Origin: Pseudomonas sp.
GTDB lineage: Bacteria; Pseudomonadota; Gammaproteobacteria; Pseudomonadales; Pseudomonadaceae
DNA length: 34,138 nt
Assembly: GCA_030603065.1 (NCBI GenBank)
Contig: JAUVYN010000031.1
Coordinates: 1 to 34,138, forward strand
Direction: 5' to 3'
Below the pieces are notes generated by a model. It saw only the letters and a program-made list of their open reading frames with translations. It did no database searches and was not told the DNA's origin. The position numbers and the translations under genes are program-made. Every line of letters begins with the position of its first letter. The first letter of the stretch is position 1. This document shows, in pieces, positions 25,443 to 34,137 of the stretch.

Positions 25443-26261
25443 TCAACCGTTCGGGATGCGCTCGCCGCCGGTCGCCCTGTCAGGCACGGCGATGCGCCCA
25501 TAGCGCACAGCCTGCCCTCTGTCCCAAAGACGCCACTCCCCAGGTTGATAAAGATCCCACTGCTCGTTGCTGGTCAACGGCGCCGTGGCGATCAGCGTGA
25601 CTCGGTCGCTAGGCGTAGTATGCTGGAGAAAATCGACTTCCAGCTCGCGATCGCTCAGCCGCGCCGGACCGAAAGGAGACATACGGGTGATACTGGCCAG
25701 GCGACTGGTACAGAGGGAGAACAGCCAGCCGCCATTGCTGATCAGCAGATTGCAGACACCCTTGGTGGCATAGCCTTCGCAGGCTTTGGCAATGAAAGCC
25801 ACTAGCTCATCAAGGGGCGGTTGGAATGTGTACCGCGCGCGCAACCGATTGAGCAGATCACAGAACATGGATTCGCTGTCGGTCGTACCTACCGGCTGAA
25901 AGGGACCGGCCTGGGGCGTGAAGTCAGCCAATTGTCCATTGTGCGCAAACGTCCAGTAAGTCCCTCAGAGTTCGCGAGTGAATGGATGGGTATTGGCCAG
26001 ACAGACACCTCCGACATTGGCCTGTCGTACATGGCATATGACCGTCTCCGATCGGATCGGGTAGGACTCGATCAACCGTGCGATCGCCGACTCATGGCAG
26101 GGCTCCGGATCATGGAAGCAGCGCACACCAGCCCCTTCGTAAAACGCTACCCCCCAGCCGTCACGGTGAGGGCCGATACCACCTCCGCGCTGGCGCAGCC
26201 CAGCGAAGCTGAAGCAGATGTCGGTTGGCACATTGGCGCTCATGCCCAGCAGTTCGCACAT
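25443..26261 (-). pseudogene. yafJ: YafJ-type class II glutamine amidotransferase interrupted by an in-frame TGA
   Basis: A 273-codon frame encodes a whole YafJ-like class II (Ntn) glutamine amidotransferase. It starts [17 protein letters not shown] with nucleophile Cys2, continues with [13 protein letters not shown] and RQANVGG, and later has TDSESMFCDLL and LIATAPLTSNEQW. Codon 99 (25967-25965) is TGA. It falls between NTHPFTREL and GTYWTFAHNGQL, exactly where relatives have Trp (ELWGRYW as I recall the family). One TGG to TGA change would explain it, because the frame on both sides is perfectly aligned. TGA is an ordinary stop elsewhere in the window, for example at 9229, so recoding is unlikely. 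The truncated 98-residue product would lack most of the fold. A sequencing error is the main alternative. Confidence 0.85.
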
Positions 26262-26332
26262 GTCCAGTCGTCTTCCGGTTTGTTGATTCGACGTCCATTC
26301 TAGCGGCTCGCCTATCCGGGCGTCTCCCGGCC

Positions 26333-28537
26333 CTAAAGCAGCTTGTCCAGCGTGATCGGCAGATCCCGGACCCGTTTTCCGGTGGCATGGAACACCGCGT
26401 TGGCGATGGCAGCCGCCACCCCGACAATGCCGATCTCCCCTACCCCTTTGGAGCCCAGATCATTGACGATCTCGTCGCGCTCCTCCACGAAAAAGGCCTC
26501 GATCTTACCGATGTCAGCCTGAACCGGGATGTGGTACTCGGCCAGATTGTGATTCATATAACGACCCAGATGGTGGTCGATGCGAGTCTCTTCCTGCAGC
26601 GCCATGCCAACCCCCCAAACCACGCCACCAACGATCTGGTTGGTAGCGGTCTGCGGATTGATCACCCGCCCCGCGGCGATCGCACTGACGATCCGCGTGA
26701 CCTGCAGGGTTCCCAGCGCCTCGTCGACCTTCACCTCGGCAAAAACGGCAGAGTGGGTGGCAGTCGCAAAGGCATTGCGCTGTTCGCCCGGCTCGACACT
26801 CGCGCTGGCTTCCAGGGAGCCGCCCAGTGAAAGAAGTTCTGCGTAGGTAACCCGCGTCTCGGGCCGCTCGCTCAATTGCAGACCCGCGTCCAGGAATGCC
26901 ACATCCTGAAGCCTGGCACCGCTGAAGCGCGAGGCGGGAGATTGCTGGGCGCGGTCGAGCAGCTTCTGGCGAAGCGCCATGCACGCCTGCTGTACCGCAG
27001 ACCCCACCGACGAAACCGTGGCTGAACCTCCCGAGAGAGGCGCTTGCGCGAGCGCCGAATCACCGAGGCGAAATTCCACCTGATCGATCCGCATCGCCAT
27101 CGTCTCGGCGGCGATCTGGCTCATGACGGTATAAGTCCCGGTGCCAATGTCGGCGGTAGCGCTTTGCACTATCAGGCGGCCGCTGCTTTCGAGACAAGCG
27201 GTCGCACTGGCCGGCATCTGGATCGCTTCCCAGATACCGGTGGCCATGCCCCAGCCCGTCAGCTTGCCGTCTTCGCGCATGCTTCGGGGTGCCATGGGTC
27301 TTGTCGCCCAGCCAAACCGCTCGGCACCCTGCTGGTAGCATTCCCGCAGCGCCTTGCTTGACCAGGGTTTGTCTTCGTTCGCATTGCGTTCGGCATAGTT
27401 GCGTAAGCGCAGCTCTAGCGGATCGATTTTTGCCGCATAGGCCAGTTCATCCATGGCGCACTCCAGCGCGTATACGCCGATCGCCGCTCCAGGCGCACGC
27501 ATATCCAGCGGCGTGTGCACATCGAGTGGCACCAGTCGATAGTCGAAGCTGACGTTCGAGCAGTGATAGAGCATGCCACTCCATTCCACCTCGTGCTCGG
27601 TAAAATCCTCGAAACGTGAGGTCTGGCCGATCGCTTGGTGGGTTATCGAAAGCAGACTCCCATCCGCCGCCGCACCCAGACGTAGCCGCTGCACCGTGCG
27701 CGGCCGGTAGCCGAAGGTGAACATCTGCTGACGCTTGAGCGTTACCCGCACCGAGCGCTGCAGTTGCAGGGCCGCCATCGCTGCCAGCACCAGTTGGTAC
27801 TGCGGTCGAAGCCCGGAACCGAAGGCCCCGCCGACGAAGGGCGATATGACACGTATCCGGCCCTCGAGACCCAGCACCTGCTCAAGGTAGCGCATGCAGT
27901 TCTGCACGCCCTGCGTCTTGTCGTACACCTCCAGACAGCCATCGGGAAGGTAATGCACCGTGGATGCGTGCGGCTCCATCGGGTTATGGTGCTCGACGGG
28001 GGTACTGTATTGCAGCTCGAGCCGAATAGCCGCAGCGGCGAAGGCACCGGCGGCATCGCCCCGGTTCTCGGGCAGCTCCGCCGGCGCAGGATGTGCATTC
28101 TCCAGCTCGGTCATCAGGTCCGTCTGATGCGGTTGCCGCTGATACTCGACCCGTATCAGCGACCCGGCGTGCTCGGCCATTTCCAGGCTCTCCGCCACGA
28201 CCAGCGCGATCGGTTGTCCGCTGTAGAGAATGCGATCGCTGTACAGCGGCCGGAACGGGCCACCATCAGCGGCATCGTCATCTTCGTAGGCTTCGCTCTC
28301 CGCCGCCATAGGCGGGCGGTTTCGATGGGTCAGTACCAGCACTACGCCCGGCAGCCGCTCTGCCGCCTCGGTATCGATCTTGAGGATACGCCCACAGGCG
28401 ATGGTGCTGTTGACCACGCTGCCGTACAGCAACGGGCCTGGTTTGAACTCACCCGCGTAGCGTGCCTGCCCGGTTACTTTCAAGGGGCCGTCCACCCTAC
28501 TGACCGGCTGCCCAATGATCCGATCGGTTGAGCTCAT
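26333..28537 (-). CDS. Molybdenum hydroxylase large subunit (PaoC-like, xanthine dehydrogenase family Moco subunit)
   Basis: This 734-residue catalytic subunit binds the molybdenum cofactor and hydroxylates aldehydes or N-heterocycles. It starts with the family pattern [22 protein letters not shown] cofactor-region signature is [14 protein letters not shown] and a later one is [17 protein letters not shown]. The proposed catalytic base is Glu701 in [10 protein letters not shown]. Length and pattern fit E. coli PaoC (732 residues) better than classical xanthine dehydrogenase. It is the last gene of the operon; its ATG overlaps the stop of the FAD subunit by 4 bases (28534-28537). No Tat signal is seen, so it is probably cytoplasmic unless carried by a partner. 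The physiological substrate is unknown. Confidence 0.93.
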   Translation of the reverse strand: MSSTDRIIGQPVSRVDGPLKVTGQARYAGEFKPGPLLYGSVVNSTIACGRILKIDTEAAERLPGVVLVLTHRNRPPMAAESEAYEDDDAADGGPFRPLYSDRILYSGQPIALVVAESLEMAEHAGSLIRVEYQRQPHQTDLMTELENAHPAPAELPENRGDAAGAFAAAAIRLELQYSTPVEHHNPMEPHASTVHYLPDGCLEVYDKTQGVQNCMRYLEQVLGLEGRIRVISPFVGGAFGSGLRPQYQLVLAAMAALQLQRSVRVTLKRQQMFTFGYRPRTVQRLRLGAAADGSLLSITHQAIGQTSRFEDFTEHEVEWSGMLYHCSNVSFDYRLVPLDVHTPLDMRAPGAAIGVYALECAMDELAYAAKIDPLELRLRNYAERNANEDKPWSSKALRECYQQGAERFGWATRPMAPRSMREDGKLTGWGMATGIWEAIQMPASATACLESSGRLIVQSATADIGTGTYTVMSQIAAETMAMRIDQVEFRLGDSALAQAPLSGGSATVSSVGSAVQQACMALRQKLLDRAQQSPASRFSGARLQDVAFLDAGLQLSERPETRVTYAELLSLGGSLEASASVEPGEQRNAFATATHSAVFAEVKVDEALGTLQVTRIVSAIAAGRVINPQTATNQIVGGVVWGVGMALQEETRIDHHLGRYMNHNLAEYHIPVQADIGKIEAFFVEERDEIVNDLGSKGVGEIGIVGVAAAIANAVFHATGKRVRDLPITLDKLL

Positions 28538-29520
28538 GCTCTGGTCCCCCTAGCTGCGTCGGTCAGCGCGGCGATGATGGCCCGTCGCGCCAGTTCGATC
28601 TTGAACTGATTGTGCTCGAAGCCCTTCGCACCCCGCAGCAAGGCATCAGCTGCATCGCCGAAGACGGACGCTTGCGGCGGCCGCCCGAGCAGTTGCTGCT
28701 CTGCCTCCGCCAAGCGCCATGGTTTGTGCGCCACGCCGCCCAGGGCGATACGCGCACTTTGGATGCAGGCCCCATCAAGGGCCAGTGCGGCCGCAACAGA
28801 GACCAGCGCGAACGCATAGGAAGCCCGATCACGGGTCTTCAGATAACGACTATGGGCAGCGTGGGGGTCCGGCTTGAGCTCGACGGCCACAATCAGTTCG
28901 CCATCCTGCAAGGTGTTATCCCGCGCCGGCGCATTACCCGGCAGTCTATGGAAATCGGCGAAGGCGATCCCCCGCTCCCCATCCGCGCCCCGCACTATCA
29001 CTTCCGCTTGCAGGGCTGCCAGGGCGACGCACATGTCGGATGGATGGACGGCGATACACTGCTCGCTGTGACCCAGGATGGCATGCATGCGATTCAGCCC
29101 GCTGCGGGCCGGGCAGCCGGTGCCAGGCTCACGCTTGTTGCACGGAACGTTGCTGTCGTAGAAGTAATGACAGCGCGTGCGTTGCAGCAGGTTTCCGCCG
29201 GTGGTCGCCTTGTTCCGCAACTGGGGAGAAGCCCCGGCAAGTATTGCTTCCGAAAGCAGCGGATAGCGCTCCCGCACCAGCGGATGCCAGGCCAGCTCCG
29301 AATTGCTGACCAGGGCGCCGATGCGCAAACCACCCTGTGCCGTTTCGCTGACGTCCTGAAGCGGTAGCCTGGTGATATCGATCAGATGGGCAGGCTTCAG
29401 CACGTTCTCTTTCATGAGATCGAGCAGATTGGTCCCGCCGGCGATGTAACGGCTCTGCGGCCCGAACAGCTCGATAGCCGCAGCCACCGAATCGGGACGC
29501 GAGTAGCTGAATGGGTTCAT
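28534..29520 (-). CDS. Molybdenum hydroxylase FAD subunit with extra 4Fe-4S cluster (PaoB-like)
   Basis: This 328-residue protein binds FAD through YIAGGTNLLDLMKEN (about 25-39) and passes electrons from the iron-sulfur subunit to an acceptor. Between residues 117 and 155 it has four cysteines (TRCHYF, NVPCNKREPG, GTGCPARSG, SEQCIAVH), the insertion that carries a 4Fe-4S cluster in E. coli PaoB and in hydroxybenzoyl-CoA reductase-type subunits. This distinguishes the system from plain xanthine dehydrogenases. It overlaps its neighbours by 4 bases on both sides (with the 2Fe-2S gene at 29517-29520 and the Moco gene at 28534-28537), a sign of tight translational coupling. Confidence 0.93.
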   Translation of the reverse strand: MNPFSYSRPDSVAAAIELFGPQSRYIAGGTNLLDLMKENVLKPAHLIDITRLPLQDVSETAQGGLRIGALVSNSELAWHPLVRERYPLLSEAILAGASPQLRNKATTGGNLLQRTRCHYFYDSNVPCNKREPGTGCPARSGLNRMHAILGHSEQCIAVHPSDMCVALAALQAEVIVRGADGERGIAFADFHRLPGNAPARDNTLQDGELIVAVELKPDPHAAHSRYLKTRDRASYAFALVSVAAALALDGACIQSARIALGGVAHKPWRLAEAEQQLLGRPPQASVFGDAADALLRGAKGFEHNQFKIELARRAIIAALTDAARGTRA

Positions 29521-30053
29521 CGGCTGGACTCCCGGTCGAGCCGGGCAGCTTCGAGCAGCTGGCGAGTCTCGTCCTCGCCCGCCGCGATGGCCGCCAGGAT
29601 GTTGGGATACGCGCCGCAGCGACAGAGATTGCCACTCATTTGCTCGCGCATCTCGTGATGGTCACGCGCGTGACCTTCGGCAACCAGGCCAATGGCCGAG
29701 CATATCTGGCCTGGCGTGCAGTAGCCGCACTGAAAGGCATCATGCTCGACGAAAGCCGCCTGCATGGGGTGCAGGACATCATCCTTGGCAAGCCCTTCGA
29801 TGGTGGTCACATGCGCACCATCATGCATGATCGCCAGGCTCAGGCAGGCATTGATCCGCTTGCCGTCGAGCAGCAGAGTGCAGGCCCCGCACTGACCGTG
29901 ATCGCACCCCTTCTTGGTACCGGTCAGCTGCAGCTGTTCACGGAGCATGTCGAGTAGCGTTGTCCAGGGACGTACCTCGACGCGTAGCGTCTGACCGTTC
30001 AGGTTCAGTTCGATTGGGCAAGTAGCCCCGGCTTCCACGGTGACTCCGGACAT
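29517..30053 (-). CDS. Molybdenum hydroxylase 2Fe-2S subunit (PaoA-like)
   Basis: This 178-residue protein has two 2Fe-2S clusters. The plant-ferredoxin-type site has Cys50, Cys55, Cys58 and Cys70 in GCDHGQCGACTLLLDGKRI and NAC. The second site has Cys109, Cys112, Cys144 and Cys146 in CGYCTPGQ and LCRCGAYPN. A longer frame reaches 30188, but it would overlap the MocA-like gene and begins with unrelated sequence. The ATG at 30053 has GAGG seven bases upstream and is followed by MSGVTVEAG. No twin-arginine signal is present in either version, unlike E. coli PaoA, so the enzyme is probably cytoplasmic. It follows the MocA-like gene by 76 bases. Confidence 0.9.
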   Translation of the reverse strand: MSGVTVEAGATCPIELNLNGQTLRVEVRPWTTLLDMLREQLQLTGTKKGCDHGQCGACTLLLDGKRINACLSLAIMHDGAHVTTIEGLAKDDVLHPMQAAFVEHDAFQCGYCTPGQICSAIGLVAEGHARDHHEMREQMSGNLCRCGAYPNILAAIAAGEDETRQLLEAARLDRESSR

Positions 30054-30129
30054 GATCGCCTCGCGTGACTGGGTGATGGGCACCGTCCCTGGGGGATTAA
30101 GGGCTACGACTCTCCGACCCGCGCAATGT

Positions 30130-30774
30130 TCAAGAGGGGTGGACAGGCCTCGGAATTGCTTGGGAGAGGTCGACTGGGTAATCGACATCCTTCAGCACCC
30201 CTGGATCGTCCACTCGGAGTTCGTCGATCGGGGCTTCTGCAGGTTCGAACAGGTGCCCGGCGCCGCGATCTCCCCTGCACTGGAGGAGGGACGCTCGAAA
30301 CGCGGAACCGATACCCCTGGGCTGGCCTCGCCGCTCGGCGAATACCGGCACCACCAGGCGGCTCGGCTCGATACAGGCCAGTATTCGCTGGAATGTCTCA
30401 CGCTTCACGAAGGGCATGTCGCCAAGCACCACGAGATAGCCCCTTTGCGGCTGCTCCCGCGCCGCCCCTTGCGCAAGGGAATGCCCCAACCCGTCGCTGT
30501 CCAGCGAATACCACTGCAGGCCCGATGTTTCGGGCCAACTGGCAGCCCATTGATGCAGGGCCAGATCATCCTCTCGCAGCAGTACCAGAGTCCGTTCGAC
30601 GAGGCCGTCCAGTGCTTGCAGCGTCCGTCCGAGCACCGGGCCGGACTGTTCGGCGCAATTCAGCGACGCTAACAATTTGTGCGGTTGCGCGTCGGGAGCG
30701 CAGGCTGCGCGATACCTTGATCCACGACCGGCAGCCAGGACCAGGGCGGTGACCCCCGCTCCGGGGTCAGGCAC
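30130..30774 (-). CDS. MocA-like molybdenum cofactor nucleotidyltransferase
   Basis: This ~214-residue NTP transferase begins VTALVLAAGRGSRY shortly after its start, the nucleotide-binding loop of the MobA/MocA family. It continues with PHKLLA (conserved Lys) and LGDMPFVKRETFQ. It probably adds CMP to molybdopterin to form the cytosine dinucleotide used by PaoABC-type enzymes. The start is uncertain. A GTG at 30774, overlapping the last 8 bases of xdhC, gives the tightest fit; an ATG at 30810 would add 12 residues. The insertion AACAPDAQ before PHKLL is longer than usual. Gene order (XdhC, MocA, subunits) supports the role. Confidence 0.85.
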   Translation of the reverse strand: MPDPGAGVTALVLAAGRGSRYRAACAPDAQPHKLLASLNCAEQSGPVLGRTLQALDGLVERTLVLLREDDLALHQWAASWPETSGLQWYSLDSDGLGHSLAQGAAREQPQRGYLVVLGDMPFVKRETFQRILACIEPSRLVVPVFAERRGQPRGIGSAFRASLLQCRGDRGAGHLFEPAEAPIDELRVDDPGVLKDVDYPVDLSQAIPRPVHPS

Positions 30775-31753
30775 AGGCCCGCTCGCTGTGCTGCCGAACC
30801 TGTATACCATTGCGCAGCGCCACCAGCTGCGCCAGCAGCGACAGCGCGATCTCCGGTGGTGTACGGCTACCGATGGACAGGCCGATCGGTCCATCGAGGC
30901 GCCCCAACTGAGTCGCCTCTAGCCCAAGCGATAGTAATCGTGCACGGCGCCGTTCGTTGGTGGCCTGCGAGCCAAGTGCTCCTACGTAGAAGGCCTCGCT
31001 GTTCAGGGCAGCGATCAAGGCCAGGTCATCCAGCACGGGATCATGCGACAGCGCCACGACCGCCGTATGCGCATCCGGGCGGGCATTGCGTACCGCGTCA
31101 TCAGGCATGCCGGGCAGCAACGACACTCCTTCTGCCTGCCAGTCATGTGTGTAGCCCGGACGCGGATCGCAGACGAGCACCTGGAAACCCAGGCCACCGG
31201 CCATCTGTGCAACGTAGCGCGAAAGCTGTCCGGCACCGATCAGCAGCAGACGCCAGGCCGGACCGAAGGGCGCCAGCAGACGACCGCCGTCAAAATGCAG
31301 CGGCTCGCGACCTCGAGCAGTGCGCAACCGTACCGCGCCGGTTGCCAGATCAAGGTCGCGCACCAGGCGCTCTCCCTGATCACAGCGTTGCAGCAGTTGC
31401 ACCAGCCAGCCCGGGTCGCGAAGCGGCTCGCGGACTAGCCGAAGCGTACCGCCACATGGCAAGCCCAGACGCGCCGATTCCGCTTGGGTCGCCCCGTAGG
31501 TCAGCACGGAACAAACGCGGTCGGCACAGACGCCGTCGCCGCGTCCGACAACAGGATTGGCCAGTAGATCGTCCTCGATACAGCCACCCGATACCGAGCC
31601 TTCGACCTCACCATCATCGCGCAACGCAAGCAGCGACCCAGGCGGTCGGGGTGAGCTGCCCCATGTGGCGACCACCGTATAGAGGGTTACTCCGCTACCC
31701 TGCTCCAGCCAGACCACTGCACGACGCAGAACGCTCAGGTCGAAACTGTCCAT
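30767..31753 (-). CDS. xdhC: XdhC-family molybdenum cofactor insertion chaperone (PaoD-like)
   Basis: This 328-residue protein, the first gene of the operon, has the XdhC/CoxI N-terminal domain (ATWGSSPRPPGSLLAL and GSVSGGCIEDDLL, around 29-63) and a C-terminal Rossmann domain (LLIGAGQLSRYVAQMAGG, VCDPRPGYTHDWQ, YVGALGSQATNERRRARL, RTPPEIALSLLAQL). Such proteins bind mature or sulfurated molybdenum cofactor and insert it into the large subunit. The frame extends to 31873, but the ATG at 31753 has a GGAG element 8 bases upstream and gives the family N-terminus. It overlaps the MocA-like gene by about 8 bases and is divergent from the DUF2892 gene. Confidence 0.93.
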   Translation of the reverse strand: MDSFDLSVLRRAVVWLEQGSGVTLYTVVATWGSSPRPPGSLLALRDDGEVEGSVSGGCIEDDLLANPVVGRGDGVCADRVCSVLTYGATQAESARLGLPCGGTLRLVREPLRDPGWLVQLLQRCDQGERLVRDLDLATGAVRLRTARGREPLHFDGGRLLAPFGPAWRLLLIGAGQLSRYVAQMAGGLGFQVLVCDPRPGYTHDWQAEGVSLLPGMPDDAVRNARPDAHTAVVALSHDPVLDDLALIAALNSEAFYVGALGSQATNERRRARLLSLGLEATQLGRLDGPIGLSIGSRTPPEIALSLLAQLVALRNGIQVRQHSERACA

Positions 31754-31874
31754 TTCATCACTCCGCGGAAATCTTCCTGTGGGACAAGCGCTGGGGCTGC
31801 CGGTTCTCCAAAACGGCCGGAACACTGACCGCCCGCCGCGGTCGGAAGTGAAACGACTACCATAGGAATCCACA

Positions 31875-32243
31875 ATGCATCCACTCTATGAAAAGCAGCC
31901 GGCCCAGAACGTCGAGGGCGTCGAGCGCGCAGTGTCCCTTGCCGGGGGCCTGTTATTTCTCAGTCGCGGCATTCGGGGTCGAGGGCTCGGCGGGGTGCTG
32001 CAGCTGGCAATCGGCGGGATGGCTTTAGCGCGCGGGGTAACCGGGCAGTGCCAGCTCAAGCGCAAGATTGACGAATACAAGGCACAGCAGCACGATCAGG
32101 ACGGTGGGCAGCACGGGATAGAACGCTATAGCCACATGCCGATGGAATCCGAGGTCATCAGTCCCGACTTCGCCGGTGAAGACGAGCAGGCGCCCAATAG
32201 TCGTCCGATGGGCCATGAAACTCATGTAGAAAAGGACGTCTGA
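31875..32243 (+). CDS. DUF2892 (YgaP-like transmembrane domain) protein
   Basis: This 122-residue protein has an N-terminal DUF2892 pattern, NVEGVERAVSLAGGLLFLSR, forming a first hydrophobic segment (about 20-32). A second follows at about 37-55 (GGVLQLAIGGMALARGVTG) and then a hydrophilic C-terminal tail rich in Gln, His, Asp and Glu. It is a small inner-membrane protein of unknown role; in YgaP the same helices follow a rhodanese domain, which is absent here. The TGA stop is 4 bases before the GTG of the next gene, so the two are probably co-transcribed. The promoter would lie in the 121-base gap with xdhC, where I see no clear boxes. Confidence 0.85.
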   Translation: MHPLYEKQPAQNVEGVERAVSLAGGLLFLSRGIRGRGLGGVLQLAIGGMALARGVTGQCQLKRKIDEYKAQQHDQDGGQHGIERYSHMPMESEVISPDFAGEDEQAPNSRPMGHETHVEKDV

Positions 32244-32247
32244 CGGC

Positions 32248-32892
32248 GTGGCCGAAGTCGAGCTCGACAGCGGCATTCCGACCGCACCCTGGCACCTCTC
32301 GGGCTCCGCCTGCGTTACCCTCTGGCGCCTGCCGGAAGCCGAGCTGCCTTATCCCGGCGCCGAAATCGCCTATGCAACCATGGCGGGCCGGGCCTTGCTA
32401 TTCACCGCGTGGGCGAATTATCTGGATGAAGGCACCCTGAATTATCGCGAGCTGGCCGTTGGCGCCATCATTCGAGGCAAAGGCTTGCTTTCACCCTCCT
32501 GCACTGCGACTCACGTGTGGGTAGATGATGACACCGCGCGGGATGGCGGGAGGCAATTGTGGTGCATTCCAAAGCAGACCGGCGCGTTCACCGCTCAGTC
32601 CAGCGAGGCCGATCGCTCCTTCGCAGCCCGTCTGCACGTCGGCGAGCAACAGGTCGCTTCGCTCTCTTTCGAAGCGGGACTTGCGCTGCCTGGAACGCCG
32701 ACCTTGACCGGGTTCATCGTACAGCCTGGTGAAGGCGGTCCGCGCCGCACGCGCTGCAATGCCCGAGCCCGACTGATCTCAGGCAAAGCGACATGGGACT
32801 TCGATGAGCGTGGACCGCTGGCCTTCATGCGTCAGGCCCGCCCGCTTTTCAGCTTTCGGGCGTTGCGGCTACAGGGCTGGTTCGGAATCTGA
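32248..32892 (+). CDS. Acetoacetate-decarboxylase-like family protein
   Basis: This 214-residue protein shows the ADC-family pattern: YRELAVGAIIRGKGLL, ATHVWVDDDTARDGGRQLW and then IPKQ, where Lys109 matches the Schiff-base lysine of acetoacetate decarboxylase. The neighbouring lysine that lowers its pKa in true ADC (PKK) is Gln110 here, so decarboxylase activity is doubtful and a different aldol-type reaction is possible. The start is GTG, 4 bases after the DUF2892 stop, with AAGGA about 10 bases upstream. Its last 24 bases overlap the 3' end of the convergent histidine kinase gene. Confidence 0.84.
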   Translation: MAEVELDSGIPTAPWHLSGSACVTLWRLPEAELPYPGAEIAYATMAGRALLFTAWANYLDEGTLNYRELAVGAIIRGKGLLSPSCTATHVWVDDDTARDGGRQLWCIPKQTGAFTAQSSEADRSFAARLHVGEQQVASLSFEAGLALPGTPTLTGFIVQPGEGGPRRTRCNARARLISGKATWDFDERGPLAFMRQARPLFSFRALRLQGWFGI

Positions 32893-34137
32893 CCCGGATT
32901 GCAGTAACAGCAATAATCGCTGGATGAGTTCGGGCAACTGGAACGGCTTGCTCATAAGATCCATATTCGGCGCCAGCAATGCCTGACGATCCAGCGCAAT
33001 CTCCGCGTACCCGGTCATTAGCAGCACCGGCAATCCCGGTCGCAACTCCCGAGCGTCGCTCGCCAGCTCCCGCCCCGAGCGCCGGGGCAGGCCTACGTCG
33101 CTCAACAGGATCTCGATACTCGGATCGCGGCGAAGCACCTCCATGGCCTGCAGTGCATCCTCTGCCTCAGAACAGCGAAAACCGCTTTCCCGGAGCATCT
33201 CGGCAATGAGTGATCGGACCGAGGGCATATCCTCCACCAACAGGACATGCTGGCCGTTACCGTAGGAGGTCTCGGTGAGAGCGCTTCCGGTGTCGGTCAA
33301 AGACGAAACCGGCTCGAACGCGGGCAGGAGTATGGTTACTTCGGTACGCTGACCCGGAACGCTGCGGACTCGTGTCGTACCTCCAGACTGCCGGCTGAAA
33401 CCGTAGACAGTGGAAAGTCCAAGACCTGTACCCTCGCCCAATGGCTTGGTGGTAAAGAACGGATCGAAAACCTTACTGACCAGAGCGGGATCAATCCCCT
33501 TGCCATTGTCGGAAACGGTCAGCGCAACGTAGCGCCCGTCTTCAAGATCCGTGGCCCCCTTCGAGATCAGGGCGTGAGAACAGATGCAGATATCTCCCCC
33601 GGCGGGCAGGGCGTCTCGGGCATTTATCACCAGATTGAGTACGGCGCTTTGCAGCTGCGCCCGATCCGCCAACACGGTCTCAACCGATTCGGCAAGATCG
33701 AAGTCGATTCGAATGTTCTCGCCGATCGTCCGGCGCAGCAGCTCTTCGAGCGACAGCACCTCGGCATTGACGTCCAGCGGCTTGGCATCGAGCGTCTGCT
33801 GGCGGGAGAAGGCGAGTAGCCTATTGGTCAGTGAAGCGGCGCTTCGAGCCGAGCCCAGGGCCGCCTCTATGAAGCGCTCGACCCCCTCTCGACGGCCGGC
33901 CTCCAGTCGCTGTCTGGTCATGTCGAGACCGAAAATGATGCTGGTCAAGAGATTGTTGAAATCGTGCGCGATGCCGCCGGTCAGTTTGCCGAGCGCGTCC
34001 ATCTTGTGCATCTGCAGCAGTGCAGCTTCCGCCTTGTTGCGCTGAGCGACCTCCTGAACCAACTGCGCGATGGCACCATCGAGCTGACGCTGTCCATCCC
34101 GCTCGCGACTGCGCTGCGCGGTTACGTCATCGACGAA
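32869..34137 (-). CDS. Hybrid sensor histidine kinase, C-terminal part (partial)
   Basis: The frame is open to the right edge, so the sensor part is missing; the first visible residues, FVDDVTAQRSRERDGQRQLD, look like the end of a PAS domain and a coiled coil. The kinase core is complete. The phosphorylated His lies in GGIAHDFNNLLTSI (about 33965), the N box in NLVINARDALPAGG, and the ATP-lid glycines in DNGKGIDPALV and GEGTGLGLSTVYGF. A C-terminal receiver follows (HVLLVEDMPSVRSLI, phospho-acceptor in LLSDVGLP, and LLMTGYAE). It is a membrane-free fragment as seen, convergent with the ADC-like gene with a 24-base overlap. The signal and partner regulator are unknown. Confidence 0.93.
   Translation of the reverse strand, partial: FVDDVTAQRSRERDGQRQLDGAIAQLVQEVAQRNKAEAALLQMHKMDALGKLTGGIAHDFNNLLTSIIFGLDMTRQRLEAGRREGVERFIEAALGSARSAASLTNRLLAFSRQQTLDAKPLDVNAEVLSLEELLRRTIGENIRIDFDLAESVETVLADRAQLQSAVLNLVINARDALPAGGDICICSHALISKGATDLEDGRYVALTVSDNGKGIDPALVSKVFDPFFTTKPLGEGTGLGLSTVYGFSRQSGGTTRVRSVPGQRTEVTILLPAFEPVSSLTDTGSALTETSYGNGQHVLLVEDMPSVRSLIAEMLRESGFRCSEAEDALQAMEVLRRDPSIEILLSDVGLPRRSGRELASDARELRPGLPVLLMTGYAEIALDRQALLAPNMDLMSKPFQLPELIQRLLLLLQSGSDSEPAL

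Noticed and set aside
25965-25967. TGA in the amidotransferase as a selenocysteine codon
   Set aside because: Relatives have Trp here rather than Cys. No SECIS-like hairpin is evident just after it, and TGA is used as a normal stop throughout.
30054-30188. Extended N-terminus of the 2Fe-2S subunit as a Tat signal
   Set aside because: The extension has no RR-plus-hydrophobic pattern, overlaps the MocA-like coding region, and the ATG at 30053 has a better ribosome binding site.
30856-31851. 331-codon plus-strand frame opposite xdhC
   Set aside because: It is Arg/Pro/Ala-rich, has no motif, and mirrors the codon pattern of xdhC.
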